A model generated the notes under the pieces. It made no database searches. It saw nothing but the letters and a program-made list of their open reading frames with translations, and was not told the origin of the DNA. This document shows positions 45,885 through 57,272 of a DNA stretch of 64,000 bases, one piece after another (within the stretch, counting starts at the first letter, position 1; every line of letters begins with the position of its first letter). Source of the DNA: Cryptomeria japonica (Eukaryota > Streptophyta > Pinopsida > Cupressales > Cupressaceae); NCBI RefSeq assembly GCF_030272615.1, contig NC_081409.1, forward strand, positions 204,704,864 to 204,768,863, given 5' to 3'. A program made the translations under genes and the position numbers.

Positions 45885-47820
45885 TTCCCATTGATTCGAT
45901 AACACAAGGCATTGGAACCTCAGAGTCGGCCTTGCATATTTGTTGGATATCTTGAGGGTGTTAAGGCATATAGATTGCTAGATCCTGAGACACATGAGGT
46001 GTTCATTGAGAGGAGTGTTTACTTTGAGGAAAGCTCTCCTAGCTTAGCCTCTCTACCTCCTCCACCTTCCTCCATTGTGGATAGTGATTTTAGTGATTCA
46101 GATGATGAGACTTCTTCAACTCTGACTCACAGGGTTACACCTCCGCAGGGTCCACTTGCAGTTGAGGAGCCTCGTTCTCCACCTCCACCTAGACCTCGTT
46201 GGGCTCGACAGACACTTGAGTCCGTGGGTTCTCTTGTTGGGGATCCTTCAGATACACGGAGAACTCGATCACAACATTAGGATCTACCACATGCATTCAT
46301 TGCTACCACTTCCGATCCACAGACATTTAGGGAAGCATCCGGGGTTCCTGAGTGGGACCAAGCTATGGAGGAAGAGTATAGTTCCTTGATGAGGAACAAC
46401 ACATGGGATTTAGTCCATCTCCCTAAGGGGAGAAAGATGGTTTGATATAAGTGGATCTATCGGACCAAGTTTGCAGCGGATGGAAGTGTGGATAAGTATA
46501 AGGCTCGGCTTGTTGCAAAAGGTTTCTCTCAGGTTGCAAGTGTTGACTATACTAAGACCTTTGCACCCGTAGCCAAGATGAACTCCATTCGCTTGACACT
46601 TGCTATTGCTGCAACTCATGTTTGGGTTGTACATCAGATGGATGTGAAGAGTGCTTTTCTTCATGGTGATTTTGATGAGGAGATTTATATGGAGCAGCCA
46701 TAGGGTTTCATCCAGGATACTTCCTTGGTTTGCAGACTAAGGAAATCTCTCTATGGCCTTAAGTAGGCCCCCAGGGCTTGGTACGCCAAGATGGATTCCT
46801 TTCTTCTCTCAGCGGGGTTCACCAGGTGTCATTTTGATCTGAATGTCTATATTTTGTGACATGATGACTCTCACTTGATAATTGTGCTCTATGTTGATGA
46901 CTTGATCATTACAGGGAGTACCACATCCATCATTAGCAGGGTCAAATCTGCTTTGCATGATAGATTTGCTATGACTGACTTGGGTCTTTTGCACTACTTT
47001 CTCCGGATCGAGATTTCACAGTCACCTTCCAGGATTACACTATCACAGCCCAAGTATGCTCTTGATCTACTTGCACGCTTTCATATGGCTGATTGTAAGC
47101 CTGCCTTGACTCCCTTTCTTTCAGGAGTCAAGCTTGAGGCTTAGTGTTCTTCTCCACCAGTTGATGCCACTTTGTATCGTCAGCTTGTGGGTAGTCTCAT
47201 CTACTTGACTCATACACGCCCTGATATTTCATTTGCAGTTGGCATGGTTTCCCGCTTCATGCAGGAACCACATGAGCTTCATTGGAAAGCTGCCAAATGC
47301 ATCCTTCATTACATCCATGGTACACATCACTATGGGATTCACTATGCAGCAGGCATAGGACTTTGCTTGGTTGGTTACACAAACTCTGATTGGACTGGCG
47401 ATCTTGATGATCGTAAGTCTACTTCCGGTTACAATTTTCACCTTGGTTCAGGCCCCATTTGTTGGCAGAGCAAGAAGCATCATGCTATTTCTCTCTCTTT
47501 GACTGAGGCTGAGTATCGAGGCACTGTTAACACAGCGACTGAGACCATTTGGCTTCAGCAGATTCTCACAGAGTTTGGATTCACCACTCCACAGCCGACA
47601 GTTCTACATTGTGATAATCAGAGTGCTATTGCAATCTCAAAGAACCCGGTCCAACACCAGCAGACCAAACACATCGAGATTCATATGCACTATATCCGAG
47701 AGATGATTCAGGAGTAGGTCATTGATTTGCAGTATTGTCCTACAGTGGAGCAAGTTGCTAACATATTCACCAAACCTTTCACCGAGAGTAAGTTCCAGCA
47801 GTTGTGAGCTCTCTTGGGGG
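45885..47820 (+). pseudogene. 5'-truncated copia pol (I): integrase end, RT, RNase H
   Basis: One frame runs throughout with about eight stops. It starts in the integrase C-terminal region (CIFVGYLEGVKAYRLLDPET). RT then has WDQAMEEEYSSLMRNNTWDL, MDVKSAFLHGDFDEEIYMEQ, LYGLK-stop-APRAWYAK and an intact catalytic VLYVDDLIITG near 46886-46918. RNase H has NSDWTGD, TEAEYRG and HCDNQSAIAISKNP, and the end is NIFTKPF. Several stops fit CAG-to-TAG change. Gag, protease and most of integrase are missing. The left edge adjoins the solo LTR H. Confidence 0.88.
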
Positions 47821-48121
47821 TGTAGGATGTGTCATTAGGGGGGGTCAGTTAACTTCTCCTTCCTCTCTTATGGGGGGGACTTTTTCCTCTTTATGGTTTT
47901 GTCCTTCTTCTTTGAGAGCCCTTTATACATTCATCTCTCTTTTTGGGGCGAGTTTTTTCCCACTGGGTTTTCTCCCTTTCTCCATTTGTGAGAGATTGCT
48001 TTGCATAGTTTTGCTGGCATTTGCATATTGTACATGGGTACCTATCATGGCCTAGTAGCCGGGACCCATCTTGCGTTGTTGACTTGAGTCTTCATTCCCC
48101 TAAGTTGCACTTAAGGGGGGG

Positions 48122-48517
48122 TGTTGGTGTAAATAAATATTCATTATGGATATTATTACACTTTACTTAAGTTAACATAGGGATAGAGCTTGTAGGAGAA
48201 ATTCCACCTTTTGTGGTCTTGTTTTGTTGTTATACTCCACATTCGGTGGGTCATCCACCTCTTGTGGAATATTATATTATTTCTCCTACCTACCCCTAGT
48301 ATTTCTTACCTACCCTTGTTTCTCATTGAGCCACATGTCATGATTGTGTGCTCGTACATCCATATGGCCTTGCCTATATAAAAAGGCCTATATTCATTGT
48401 ATTGAAGAATCCAGTTGATCATTTGCATATTGATGAGAATATAGTTTTGTTCTTGTCATTCTATTGTCTCTCTTTTTATGCTTTTCATTGTGCCCTTGAT
48501 CTTGGCAAAATCCTACA
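48122..48517 (+). repeat. 3' LTR of copia I
   Basis: It begins TGTTGGTGTAAAT right after a purine tract (AAGGGGGGG). A TATA box CTATATAAAAAGG lies near 48374-48386. The right edge at CCTACA is the best TG-CA fit of about 396 bases but is not confirmed by a second copy. Confidence 0.68.
48374..48386 (+). promoter_or_regulatory. TATA box in LTR of copia I
   Basis: CTATATAAAAAGG lies about 140 bases before the LTR end, the usual place for the start of copia transcripts. Confidence 0.6.
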
Positions 48518-48619
48518 AGAGGCCTGTTGCATGGACCACCGGTAAGTCAACCTTTTTGACCCATTTTGGATTTTATATTTTGTCTTCCTTGGTCATGTTT
48601 TCAACTTGTCATGCGGATT

Positions 48620-49080
48620 TTACGTTTTAGCGCATCGGGGACAAAACGTAGTGCATACAATAGGTTTTGTAGCGCGTCGGTTTCAAAAAAATAGGGTAGC
48701 ATCTGAAAAGTTTAGGGTAGCGCATTGGTAGTTTAGGATAGAGTGTAGGATTAGGTTAGCGCACCAGGAGCACAGAGAAGCACAGAGGGTAAAACGGGTA
48801 GCGCAGAAGAAATACCTAGCGCATAGGGTTTCTAGGAGGTCGCATGGGTAGGGCTAGATAGCATGTAGGTATGACCTAGTGCATAGGGATAGACATGTAG
48901 CGCTTAGAAAATATAGACTAGCGCATAGAGTAATTTAGCGTGTAGGATAAGTTAGGTGGCGCTTTGGAAGAAAAGGGTAGCACATCGGATTTTGCTAGCG
49001 CATAGGGTAGCTTGGGTAGTGCTTGGAGATAACAGGGTAGTGCATGGTAAGTAGTTTAGCGCATAGGAAATTTTTTTGGT
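48620..49080 (+). repeat. TAGCGCAT word array upstream of the antisense gene of D
   Basis: About 20 copies of TAGCGCAT(AGG) or variants (TAGTGCAT, TAGCACAT, TAGCGTGT) are spaced 15-30 bases apart on the plus strand. It ends about 480 bases before the mobile-domain ORF. Confidence 0.8.
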
Positions 49081-49269
49081 ATAGTGTGATTTGTGAATGA
49101 AGAAAATTGGTAGGGGGATGCCAGTTCTGTCGGGATAAGTGCAATTTGTCAGTCTGCGTGTGTGTTGTCATTGTTTTGATGAGTTGTCCAATATGAGTTC
49201 TAATATAACTTGATTTGATTTGCAATTTTTCAAGTTGATATAGATTTGATGCGAATGTGGTTTTTGATA

Positions 49270-49440
49270 TGAAAGTGTTTGATATGATTTGTGGAGCTTG
49301 AGTTGTTTTACAAGCTACATTGATTGTGGAACTTGAGTTATTTTACAAACTGATATGGATATGAAACTTGAGTTGTGTTACAAGTTGATATGAAACTTGA
49401 GTTGTGTTACAAGTTGATATGATTTGATATGATGTGGAAC
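49270..49440. repeat. Minisatellite with GAACTTGAGTTGTGTTACAA-type unit
   Basis: About five diverged copies of a 28- to 40-base unit built on ACTTGAGTTGT-TTACAAG-TGATATG lie just upstream of the mobile-domain ORF. Confidence 0.7.
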
Positions 49441-49541
49441 TTGATTTAGATTTTCAAAGTTTCAAAATTTTGATATGAATCTGATTTTGATATCTATGTT
49501 TTGATGAGGAAACTGATATTGGACTTGCTTTACTTTTTGAC

Positions 49542-51423
49542 AGGAGCGTCTTGGAGTGGTTCAGTCACGTGAGTTATTTTCGAGACCATGGTCATTGATA
49601 CCACGATTGACACAGGCTGACAGGGGTATCATTGAGAGGTGTGGCCTATCCTCATTATTAGAGATGCCTCGGTTTATCGTAAATCGGGGTTTATTGACAG
49701 CATTGGCTGAGAGGTGGCACAGTGATATGAACACCTTTCATTTGGTGACAGGCGAGATTACAGTGACGCCTAAGGATTGTTACTGGATTCTACAAATTCC
49801 TATGGTAGGTGCATTGTTACCTTATGAGCAAACTGAGGAGGGTGGGACAAAGGCACTTCACTGGATTTTTCAGGATGATATAGTTTGTGGGTATGAGATC
49901 CCCTGGCAAGAGTTTCTAGATTTGGATTACGCTCCTCTACCATCAGTGTTGGCAGGTTTCATAGGTGGTTTCTTATGTCCTGACCAGAGGTCGAAGGGAC
50001 TGTCTATAGGATGGCAGTTGGTCCTAGAGGACATGGTGACAGAGGGTCGCTGCTTTGCATGGGGGTCGGCTATGCTGGCCCACTTATATAGGGATTTGCA
50101 TAAGGTGGTATATTTGGGATATGGCAGTCTATCCGCTGGAGTCACATTGTTACACGTATGGGCATGGGAGCATATTCTCGTGGCTAGGCCACTGGTGGAC
50201 AAAGATAGGCCTATTAGGTGTGCGTACGCATACGGTATCAAGGGATAGTTGTCCAGTGTAAGCTGGGAAAACTAGAGCACTGGAGGAGAGTGTTGGATGA
50301 TATCGATATAGTCGTCTGGCGACCATATACAAGTTGTGAGGTATGGGCAGAGGACGGGATGGAGATGCCCCATTTTTTCATGTCCAAGTATCTGATAGGG
50401 TTGACGCCCTTTTTTATAGAGAGGTTTTTGCATAGTTAGGTTCTGCGGCAGTATGGTCGTCAGTAGGGGATTCCACAGGGAGCATGTTTTTATGCTCAAC
50501 GGAGACAGGATATCCCAGATTGGGGACCTACGATTGATAGTGCAGCGATAGTGGAGGAGTTCTTTCATTTAGCTGGCCAGATTTCAAATTATGCCCCTGA
50601 GATAGTGGATGCAAGGATGACTGATGAGTTTGCAACACTCTTTGCAGCGCATGCAATGGCCCAAATATCAGATCCAACAGAGATGATTCCCGCTTTTGAT
50701 GACGATGAGGATGATCGGCGAGGAGAGGCTGGTGAGGAGATAGAGGATGGAGGTGGTGATGGAGGGGATGATGATGGAGGAGGTGGTGATAGAGGAGGTG
50801 GCTAAGGTCAGCAAGGGAGATTGGATTGAGGGAGACTTGATCGAAGAGGTAGAGATGGTGGTGCTAGAGGGGTACGAGGTGAGAGGGTAGGGCGGTGGGT
50901 GGTGGTGGATAGAGGGAGAGGAGGTTTGGCTATCAAAGCTGGAGGGGAGGAGCGGGTTGGAGAGGTGTTACCAGCGATGGGAGGGCATGATGATTTCAGA
51001 CAAATAGGCCAGAGGAGGAGATTTGATGTATTACCTCCACCAGCACCGAGGATAGGTAGAGGGACAGGGGGTACCCCTTCATAGGTACCCCTGTAGATGC
51101 GGATTTCGACACATGTGGAGGATGCGCAGATTAGATCGCTGCAGTTGTCAATGCAGCATTTGCAGACACAGTTTTTGGCGCATCAGAGTCAGATTATTCA
51201 GCTGACTACAGAGCATGATACGGAGATAGAGCGGTGGGGTCGAGCAGAGGAGCTCACAGCGAGTTTGCAGAGAGCGGTAGCAGGTGGCCCAATGAGAGAC
51301 ACTTTGAGAGAGCTGGCTTTGAGAGCCAAGGAGGCAGAGTTTTATAGGAGACATTATGAGAATGCAGTGCCACAGGAGCGCCGAGTGCAGAGTTTTACAC
51401 AGTCGAGATGTAGTCGATCTTGA
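49542..51423 (+). pseudogene. Plant mobile domain gene, antisense to gypsy D
   Basis: The sequence fits the aminotransferase-like plant mobile domain family (relatives of MAIN and MAIL1). It has ERWHSDMNTFHLVTGEITVT, GFLCPDQRSKGLSIGWQLV and LHVWAWEHILVARPL. After a frame change near 50220 come HWRRVLDDIDIVVWRPY, FFMSKYLIGLTPFFIERFLH and RQDIPDWGPTID. An acidic Gly-rich tract (about 50695-50805) and a Gln-rich coiled coil (about 51097-51300) follow. TTTTGACAG/GAGCG at 49541/49542 looks like a splice acceptor, so an upstream exon is possible. Stops at 50437, 50464, 50806 and 51082 mark decay. It lies between pol and the 3' LTR of D on the opposite strand, as described for antisense extra ORFs of some plant gypsy elements. 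Confidence 0.85.
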
Positions 51424-51782
51424 GAGATTGGGTCGAGGAAGGAGAGCAAAGGCGTGACAGGGCCTCCTAGATAGAATCCACTTGGAGATCCAGGTGCTAG
51501 GATATCTGCAGCGAGACCGTCTCCTTTAGGAGATAGTCATACATGAGAGACGTTGTCTCTATTGTATTTTGATCATTTTGTTGTATGGACACAGACATGA
51601 CATATTTTGCATATTGATCATTTTTTGAGATACATATATATGACACCATTTTCTTTGATCCTCATGTGATGTGTTATGGATTATGCTTTGTATATGCTTT
51701 TGTTTATTTTATGATGATGCAATGCTTAGATAGATGCATGTGATGTGATATTTGATGAATATGATGTGATAATGCATGAGGT

Positions 51783-52027
51783 TGTGAGATGTATCTTGAA
51801 AATGAGATGTATGATATGATATGTTGTGAGATGTATTTTGAAAATGAGATGTATGATATGATATGTTGTGAGATGTATTTTGAAAATGAGATGTATGATA
51901 TGATGTGCTGTGAGATGTATTTTGAAAATGAGATGTATGATATGATATGCTGTGAGATATAAAATGATATGCAACTAATTTGTAAAATGATATGCAACTA
52001 ATTGTAAAATGATATGCAACTAATTGC
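51783..52027. repeat. Two adjoining tandem repeats
   Basis: Four copies of a 42-base unit (TGTGAGATGTATTTTGAAAA and on) are followed by three copies of a 22-base unit (AAAATGATATGCAACTAATT and on). Open reading frames crossing them on the minus strand are repeat artefacts. Confidence 0.88.
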
Positions 52028-53069
52028 ATTTGAGCATCCTCATTCTGCATTTGTCATCCCTGTATAGCCACATGTTGTTTGCTTTCTTTGTATGTATCAT
52101 CATTGAGCATCGATTTGTTTTGGGATATGTTGAAAAGTCATACAAGCATAATGGTATAATTGAACCATAATGACCTGAGAAAAATTTACATGATTTTTTA
52201 TTTTGTAAGATAGCACAAGCATCAAGTTATATTTGAACTAGGACGACCGGAGTGCAGATTGCATAGAAACAGACAAGATTAAACCATTTGTATGCGCAAA
52301 GTGGATTCATGTCTTCAGTGATATGTTGTGAATCACGTCTCGAGACAAGTATTTACACCGTACAGATGATCGCCTCACAGACAGAAAACTAAGGAAATAT
52401 TGGAGTCCCCACGACGTTCTCTAGCTTTGAAGCATTGTTGAGAACATATAGAGGATCCAACAATTCAAAAAGTTCAAGTGCAAAAATAGTCAAAAATTTA
52501 TGCCAGATGCAACATTTGATACTTCAAAAAATCATCCATCATATTTTGTGAATCCTGTTAAGAGATCAATGTTTTGCTTTGCGATTGTGCAAGTGTTGTT
52601 TGCTAGATATGATGTTCCAAGTTTGCGACAAGTTTTGATGGCTTGAATGTGTTGCAAGTTTATACTGCCCCTAGTCAAGTGTGCTTCTAAATGTGGATAT
52701 GTACAGTGATTACCAAACCATGGTGAGGTGTGGTGAAAGGGTATGCGGATAAACCAAGATAGTGACTACGCTAAGTATGTCCTGGATGGATATTGTGATA
52801 AAAAATGTCGGGCGATGGCCAATAGTGCTTTACTGTGGATATAATGGTATTGATATAGATAGAGGAGCGGTCCTCTCAGAATAGCGCCTATTGCCAGGTT
52901 TTCACCAGTTGCTTTTATTGTACCTTTTTATTTGTTTTTTCTTGATTTTTTTGATTTTTTTTCTTGATTTTTTGACTTTTCCGTGCATTTAGACTACTCA
53001 AGTGTAATATTTCTTCAAATGGATGTTGTTAGTTGGTTCATCAAGCATATCTCCTTCTGAAGTTGTTAG
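52028..53069 (-). other. Non-coding stretch of D between pol and the antisense gene
   Basis: No gene is recognised. A T-rich tract near 52915-52980 (TTTTTCTTGATTTTTTGA type) is the only notable feature. Confidence 0.55.
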
Positions 53070-56000
53070 CTAATAGGCGCTTGATCTATAGGCTGATATA
53101 ATGACATAGGGACCTAACCAGTTAGGTTCAAATTTCCCTTTCTTTTCCCGATCTTGCTGATTTCTAGGATTTTCTTTGAGTACGAGGTCTCCAATTTTAA
53201 AATTCTGGGAATAACTTTGTGGTTGTAGCTTCTGCACATGTGTTGCTGATATGCTTTGAGATAAGTTAGGCACATTGGCGTCTTTCATCCAGTAGTCCAA
53301 GCTCTTGCAGTCGGTTAACTCGATACTCTTCATCTAGGATTAAGCCTTTCAAAGAGACTCTGAGAGATGGAATTTCTACCTCCAGAGGTAAAATAGATTC
53401 CGATCCATATACCAATGAATATGGTGTAGCTCCCGTAGGTGTGTAGATGCTAGTTCTGTATGCCCAAAGTGCTGGATTGAGTTGTATATGCCAATCTTTG
53501 CCTACATCATTCACTATTTTCTTTAGGATTTTTAATATTGTCTGGTTGGATGCTTCTGCCTGACCATTCCCCTATGGGTAGTAAGGTGTAGAAAAATGAT
53601 GTTGGATTTTGAATTTTTCACATAGTTCTCGGACATCTTGGTTTTTGAAAGGTCGTCCATTATCTGTGATGATGGAATTTGGAATGCCATATCTGTAGAT
53701 TAGATAATTAAGGATAAAAGAGGCAATTTGTTTCCCAGTCACTGTGGTCATGGGGACTGCTTCAATCCATTTGGTAAAGTATTCCATTGAAATTATAATG
53801 AACTTGTGTCCATTTGAAGATGAAGAATGAATTTTGCTGACCAAGTCTAGTCCCCATTGACAAAAGAGCCAGGATGTTGTGAATGGCTGCAGTTCCTGTG
53901 CTGGTGCATGTATAAGATTGCCATGGATTTGGCATTTAGGACACTTCTTTGCAAAGTGGTAAGAGTCTTTTTCCATTGTCGGCCAATAATATCCCATTCT
54001 TAGAATCTTTATAGCAAGAGTAGTACCACTTGAATGTGTGCCATAGATACCTTCGTGAAGCTTGTGTAAAGTGGAGTCAAATTCATTACGATCAAGGCAA
54101 TGAAGAAGAGTACCATCTAGACCTCGACTGTACAAGGTATCAGTAGTGAGAGTATAACGGGCAGCCTGTCGGATAAAGTTACGTTTTTGGTTTCGGGATA
54201 GGTCAATGGGTAGGATATTGTTCTTAAGATTGTCATATATCGGTCCATATAATGGAGAGTCAGAACCGGTCAAGGCATAGATAACATGGGATTTTGAATG
54301 ATCATACGCTGGGGAGAACAGTTGCTCTACCAAAAACTCGTAACGAATCCGTTGCTCTGGAATTTGCAGTAATGAAGTGATAGTAGCCATTGCATCAGCT
54401 GCTCTGTTGTCCAACCTTGGTATTTGCTCGAAGGTGATGTGTACAAAATATTGTTTGAAATCATCCATCATTCGCTTGTAGGGTAGCAGCTTGTCATCCT
54501 TTTTCTGATAGTCATTGTTGATTTGATTGATGACTAGTTGTGAATCTCCGTAGACTTTTAATTTTGTGATTCTCCATTCTACTGCCAGTTTGATGCCTAT
54601 AACCAATGCCTCATATTCAACAACGTTATTTATGCATGGAAACATAAGCCTATATGATCTTGGTATAGTGTGTCCTTCAGGGGTGATGAACAGAATTCCA
54701 GCACCTGAGCCATGTTGTGTGTCGGATCCATCAAAGTACAAGGTCCATTGTTTGGTGGAGATAGCAAGAATGTCTCTGTCTAGAAATTCAATCTCCATAG
54801 TTTGTTTTCCAGGTAGTGGTGCTTCTACCAGTTGATCTGCAATTGCTTGTCCTTTGATAGCTCTTCGCTCTATGTAGTGGATATCAAATTCACTGAGGAT
54901 CGTGACCCACTTAGCCAATATGCCTGTAAGAGCTGCTTTACTAAGTAAATATTTGAGAGGATCAATTTTTGCAATTAGCTTAATTGTATGCGCTAGCATG
55001 TAATGTCGAAACTTTTGAGAGGCAAATACTACTGTTAGACAAGCCTTCTCAATGAATGTATAGTTTAATTCATATCCATTTAATGTCTTGTTGATGTAGT
55101 ACATAGCTCGCTCCTTGCCTTGTTGATCCTCTTCTGCTAACAATGCCCCCAGTGATATGTTTGTTGTTGAAATATAGAGAATGAGTGGCTTCCCTGCTAT
55201 TGGTGGGACTAGAACTGGTGGGTTCATTAGATATTGCTTGATTTGATAGAAGGATTCTGCACATTTGGCTTCCCATCTGAATGGTACATTTTTATGTAGC
55301 AAATGATTGAATGAGAGGCTTTTATCTGCTAATTGAGTGATGAATCGCCTAATTGATTGGATTCATCCTTGTAGAGATCTAAGTTGGCTGATGTTCTTTG
55401 GTGGTGGCATCTTTAGAATGGCTTTTACCTTTGCTGGATCCACTTCAATACCTTTAGCTGAAACTATGTAGCCTAGTAATTTGCCTGATGTAACCCCGAA
55501 GATACACTTCTTAGGGTTGAGCCTGACTTGGAATTTTTCCAATCTATCAAAAATCTTTTCTAAGATGCTCAAATGTTATGCTCTGGTGAAGGATTTAGCT
55601 AGTAAATCATCCACATAGTCTTCCATGAAGGTATGCATCATGTCATGAAAGATTGTCATCATTGCTCTTTGATAAGTTGCTCCTGCATTCTTTAAGCCAA
55701 AAGGCATGACATTCCAACAATACGTTCCCCACGAACAGGTAAATGTTGTTCTATCTTGATCCTCTAGGGCTATCTTGATTTGATTATAGCCTAAAAATCG
55801 TCCATTAGTGATAGCATTGCATGGCCTACTGTGAGGTCTATAATTATGTCGATACTGGGCAAAAGAAAGTCATCCTTTGGATAGGCTTTGTTGACATCTC
55901 TAAAATCAGTGCATATTCTGATACTGCCATCTGGTTTTGATAATGGTACGATGTTGGAAATCCATTCAGCATAGTCAATGGGTCGGATAAATCTGACGTC

Positions 56001-56663
56001 TAACAGTTTCTTCAGTTCAACTTTGACCATGAGTGCTACATGTGGATTCATCTTTCTCAATTTTTGCTTGACTGGTTTATCTCCTTGAGCAATGGATAAA
56101 TGATGCATGATTAATTGTGGATCAATCCCAGGCATATCTGCATATGACCAAGCAAAGTTGATTTGCTTTTTTTCAAAAAATTTAATAAATTCTAATCTTT
56201 CTTCCTCTGTCAGAGATTCTGCAAGGTGTATAGTTTTGGCCGCTTTTGTAGTACCAATGTTGATTGATTGAGTGGGCTCAATCAATATGGGTGATTTCTC
56301 ATGATAATGCTCAGGAAGAGTGTCAAGTCTCCCATCTTTAGGTGCCTTAAAAAGGTTTTCACCCTAAAATGCGTCCTTTATTTTTACTTTTGTGTGATCT
56401 ATTGCTGCCATTGACTGGTTTTCAGCAGTAGATCCTTTATTTTTCTCATTTTTGCAACTAAGAGACTTGGCACTCCCCTTGTTGCAGACATCGTTAACTT
56501 GTTTACTGGTAGAGTCTGTTTCTAGGTTAACGATACATAAGTAATGGATAATGGATTCGTCATTTGGTAAAATTGGTATATCATGAGTTTTAGGTTCGTC
56601 CCAGTCTATAAGGTCTACAAAGATAAGTGGTAAGGAGTCATTAGGTGGATCAAGTTCAACCAC
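53070..56663 (-). pseudogene. pol of D: RT, RNase H, second RNase H, integrase
   Basis: On the minus strand, RT has FAWSYADMPGIDPQLIMHHL, IVPLSKPDGSIRICTDFRDV and the catalytic YVDD (55607-55618), with one frame change between 55790 and 55570. RT-linked RNase H follows (NGYELNYTFIEKACLTVVFA). The second RNase H (about 54752-54380) has WTLYFDGSDTQHGSGAGI, VVEYEALVIG, VYGDSQLV and RLDNRAADAMA, that is, Asp, Glu, Asp and Asp. Integrase has HEGIYGTHSSG and CPKCQ (zinc region), then WGLDLV, IITDNGRPF and, past a [12 protein letters not shown] (Asp, Asp, Glu). A C-terminal FKIGDLVLKENPRN and WLGPYVI segment follows in another frame. Stops near 56361, 55582, 55360 and 53569. Confidence 0.9.
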
Positions 56664-57272
56664 TATAAGTGTCAGGATAGAGGTTTCATTGTGGTTGGTC
56701 GGGGTGTTAAAGGAGTTGAGGATTTCGTCGAGGTCTTTGATGGTATCATTTTCTATATAGACTTGCTCATAATGATGCTACTCGTTTTCCTTGGCGTCAT
56801 AGATATTTTGTGGACCAAATTCAAGCGGTCTATATTCTATGTTGTGTTCTTCTTGAGATATGGGTGTATTATTGTCATTTACACAAATATCTTCAGTAAT
56901 GTTAGAACAGCTTCCCCATTCATATTCATTGGAATCAGTCTCAGAGGTATCATCCCAGATTCTATCAGTGTTGTGAACTAGTATGTTGTAGGGTGAGAAC
57001 GAGTCTTTGATGATTGATACAAGTTTGATATTTTTCTCTGATTCTGTATCAGATCCTGCTTCCACTTTTTGCATTTGTTCATATGCTATCTCTTTTTGAG
57101 GAGAAATGATACAATCAGGAGGTGATTCCTCTTTGTCGAATATTAGTTCTTGAATAAGATGTACTTCTGTAAATGTTCCCTTCTTTGGAATGATGGGCTT
57201 CTCTTAATGTTACTTCCTTTCTTGATATTCACGTTCCTTACGTATTGTCTCTGTTGACTCAAATAGTGCCTT
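56664..57272 (-). pseudogene. Acidic linker of the D polyprotein between G-patch and RT
   Basis: The gag-protease frame continues through stops near 57270, 57206, 57200 and 56775 with acidic sequence (SDTESEKNIKLVSIIKDSF, DTSETDSNEYEWGS). No known domain is seen. Element C has no such part. Confidence 0.6.

Noticed and set aside
48620-49080. CRISPR-like array
   Set aside because: The repeat is only 8-11 bases, variable and irregularly spaced, the setting is a plant retroelement, and no cas genes are present.
50551-51084. Independent Gly/Asp-rich genes
   Set aside because: They are in the same frame as the second half of the mobile-domain gene and form its acidic linker, separated only by stop codons.
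51704-52050. Overlapping minus-strand ORFs with repeated SHFQNTSHN-type units
   Set aside because: All three frames are open because the 42-base tandem repeat lacks stops; it is a repeat artefact.
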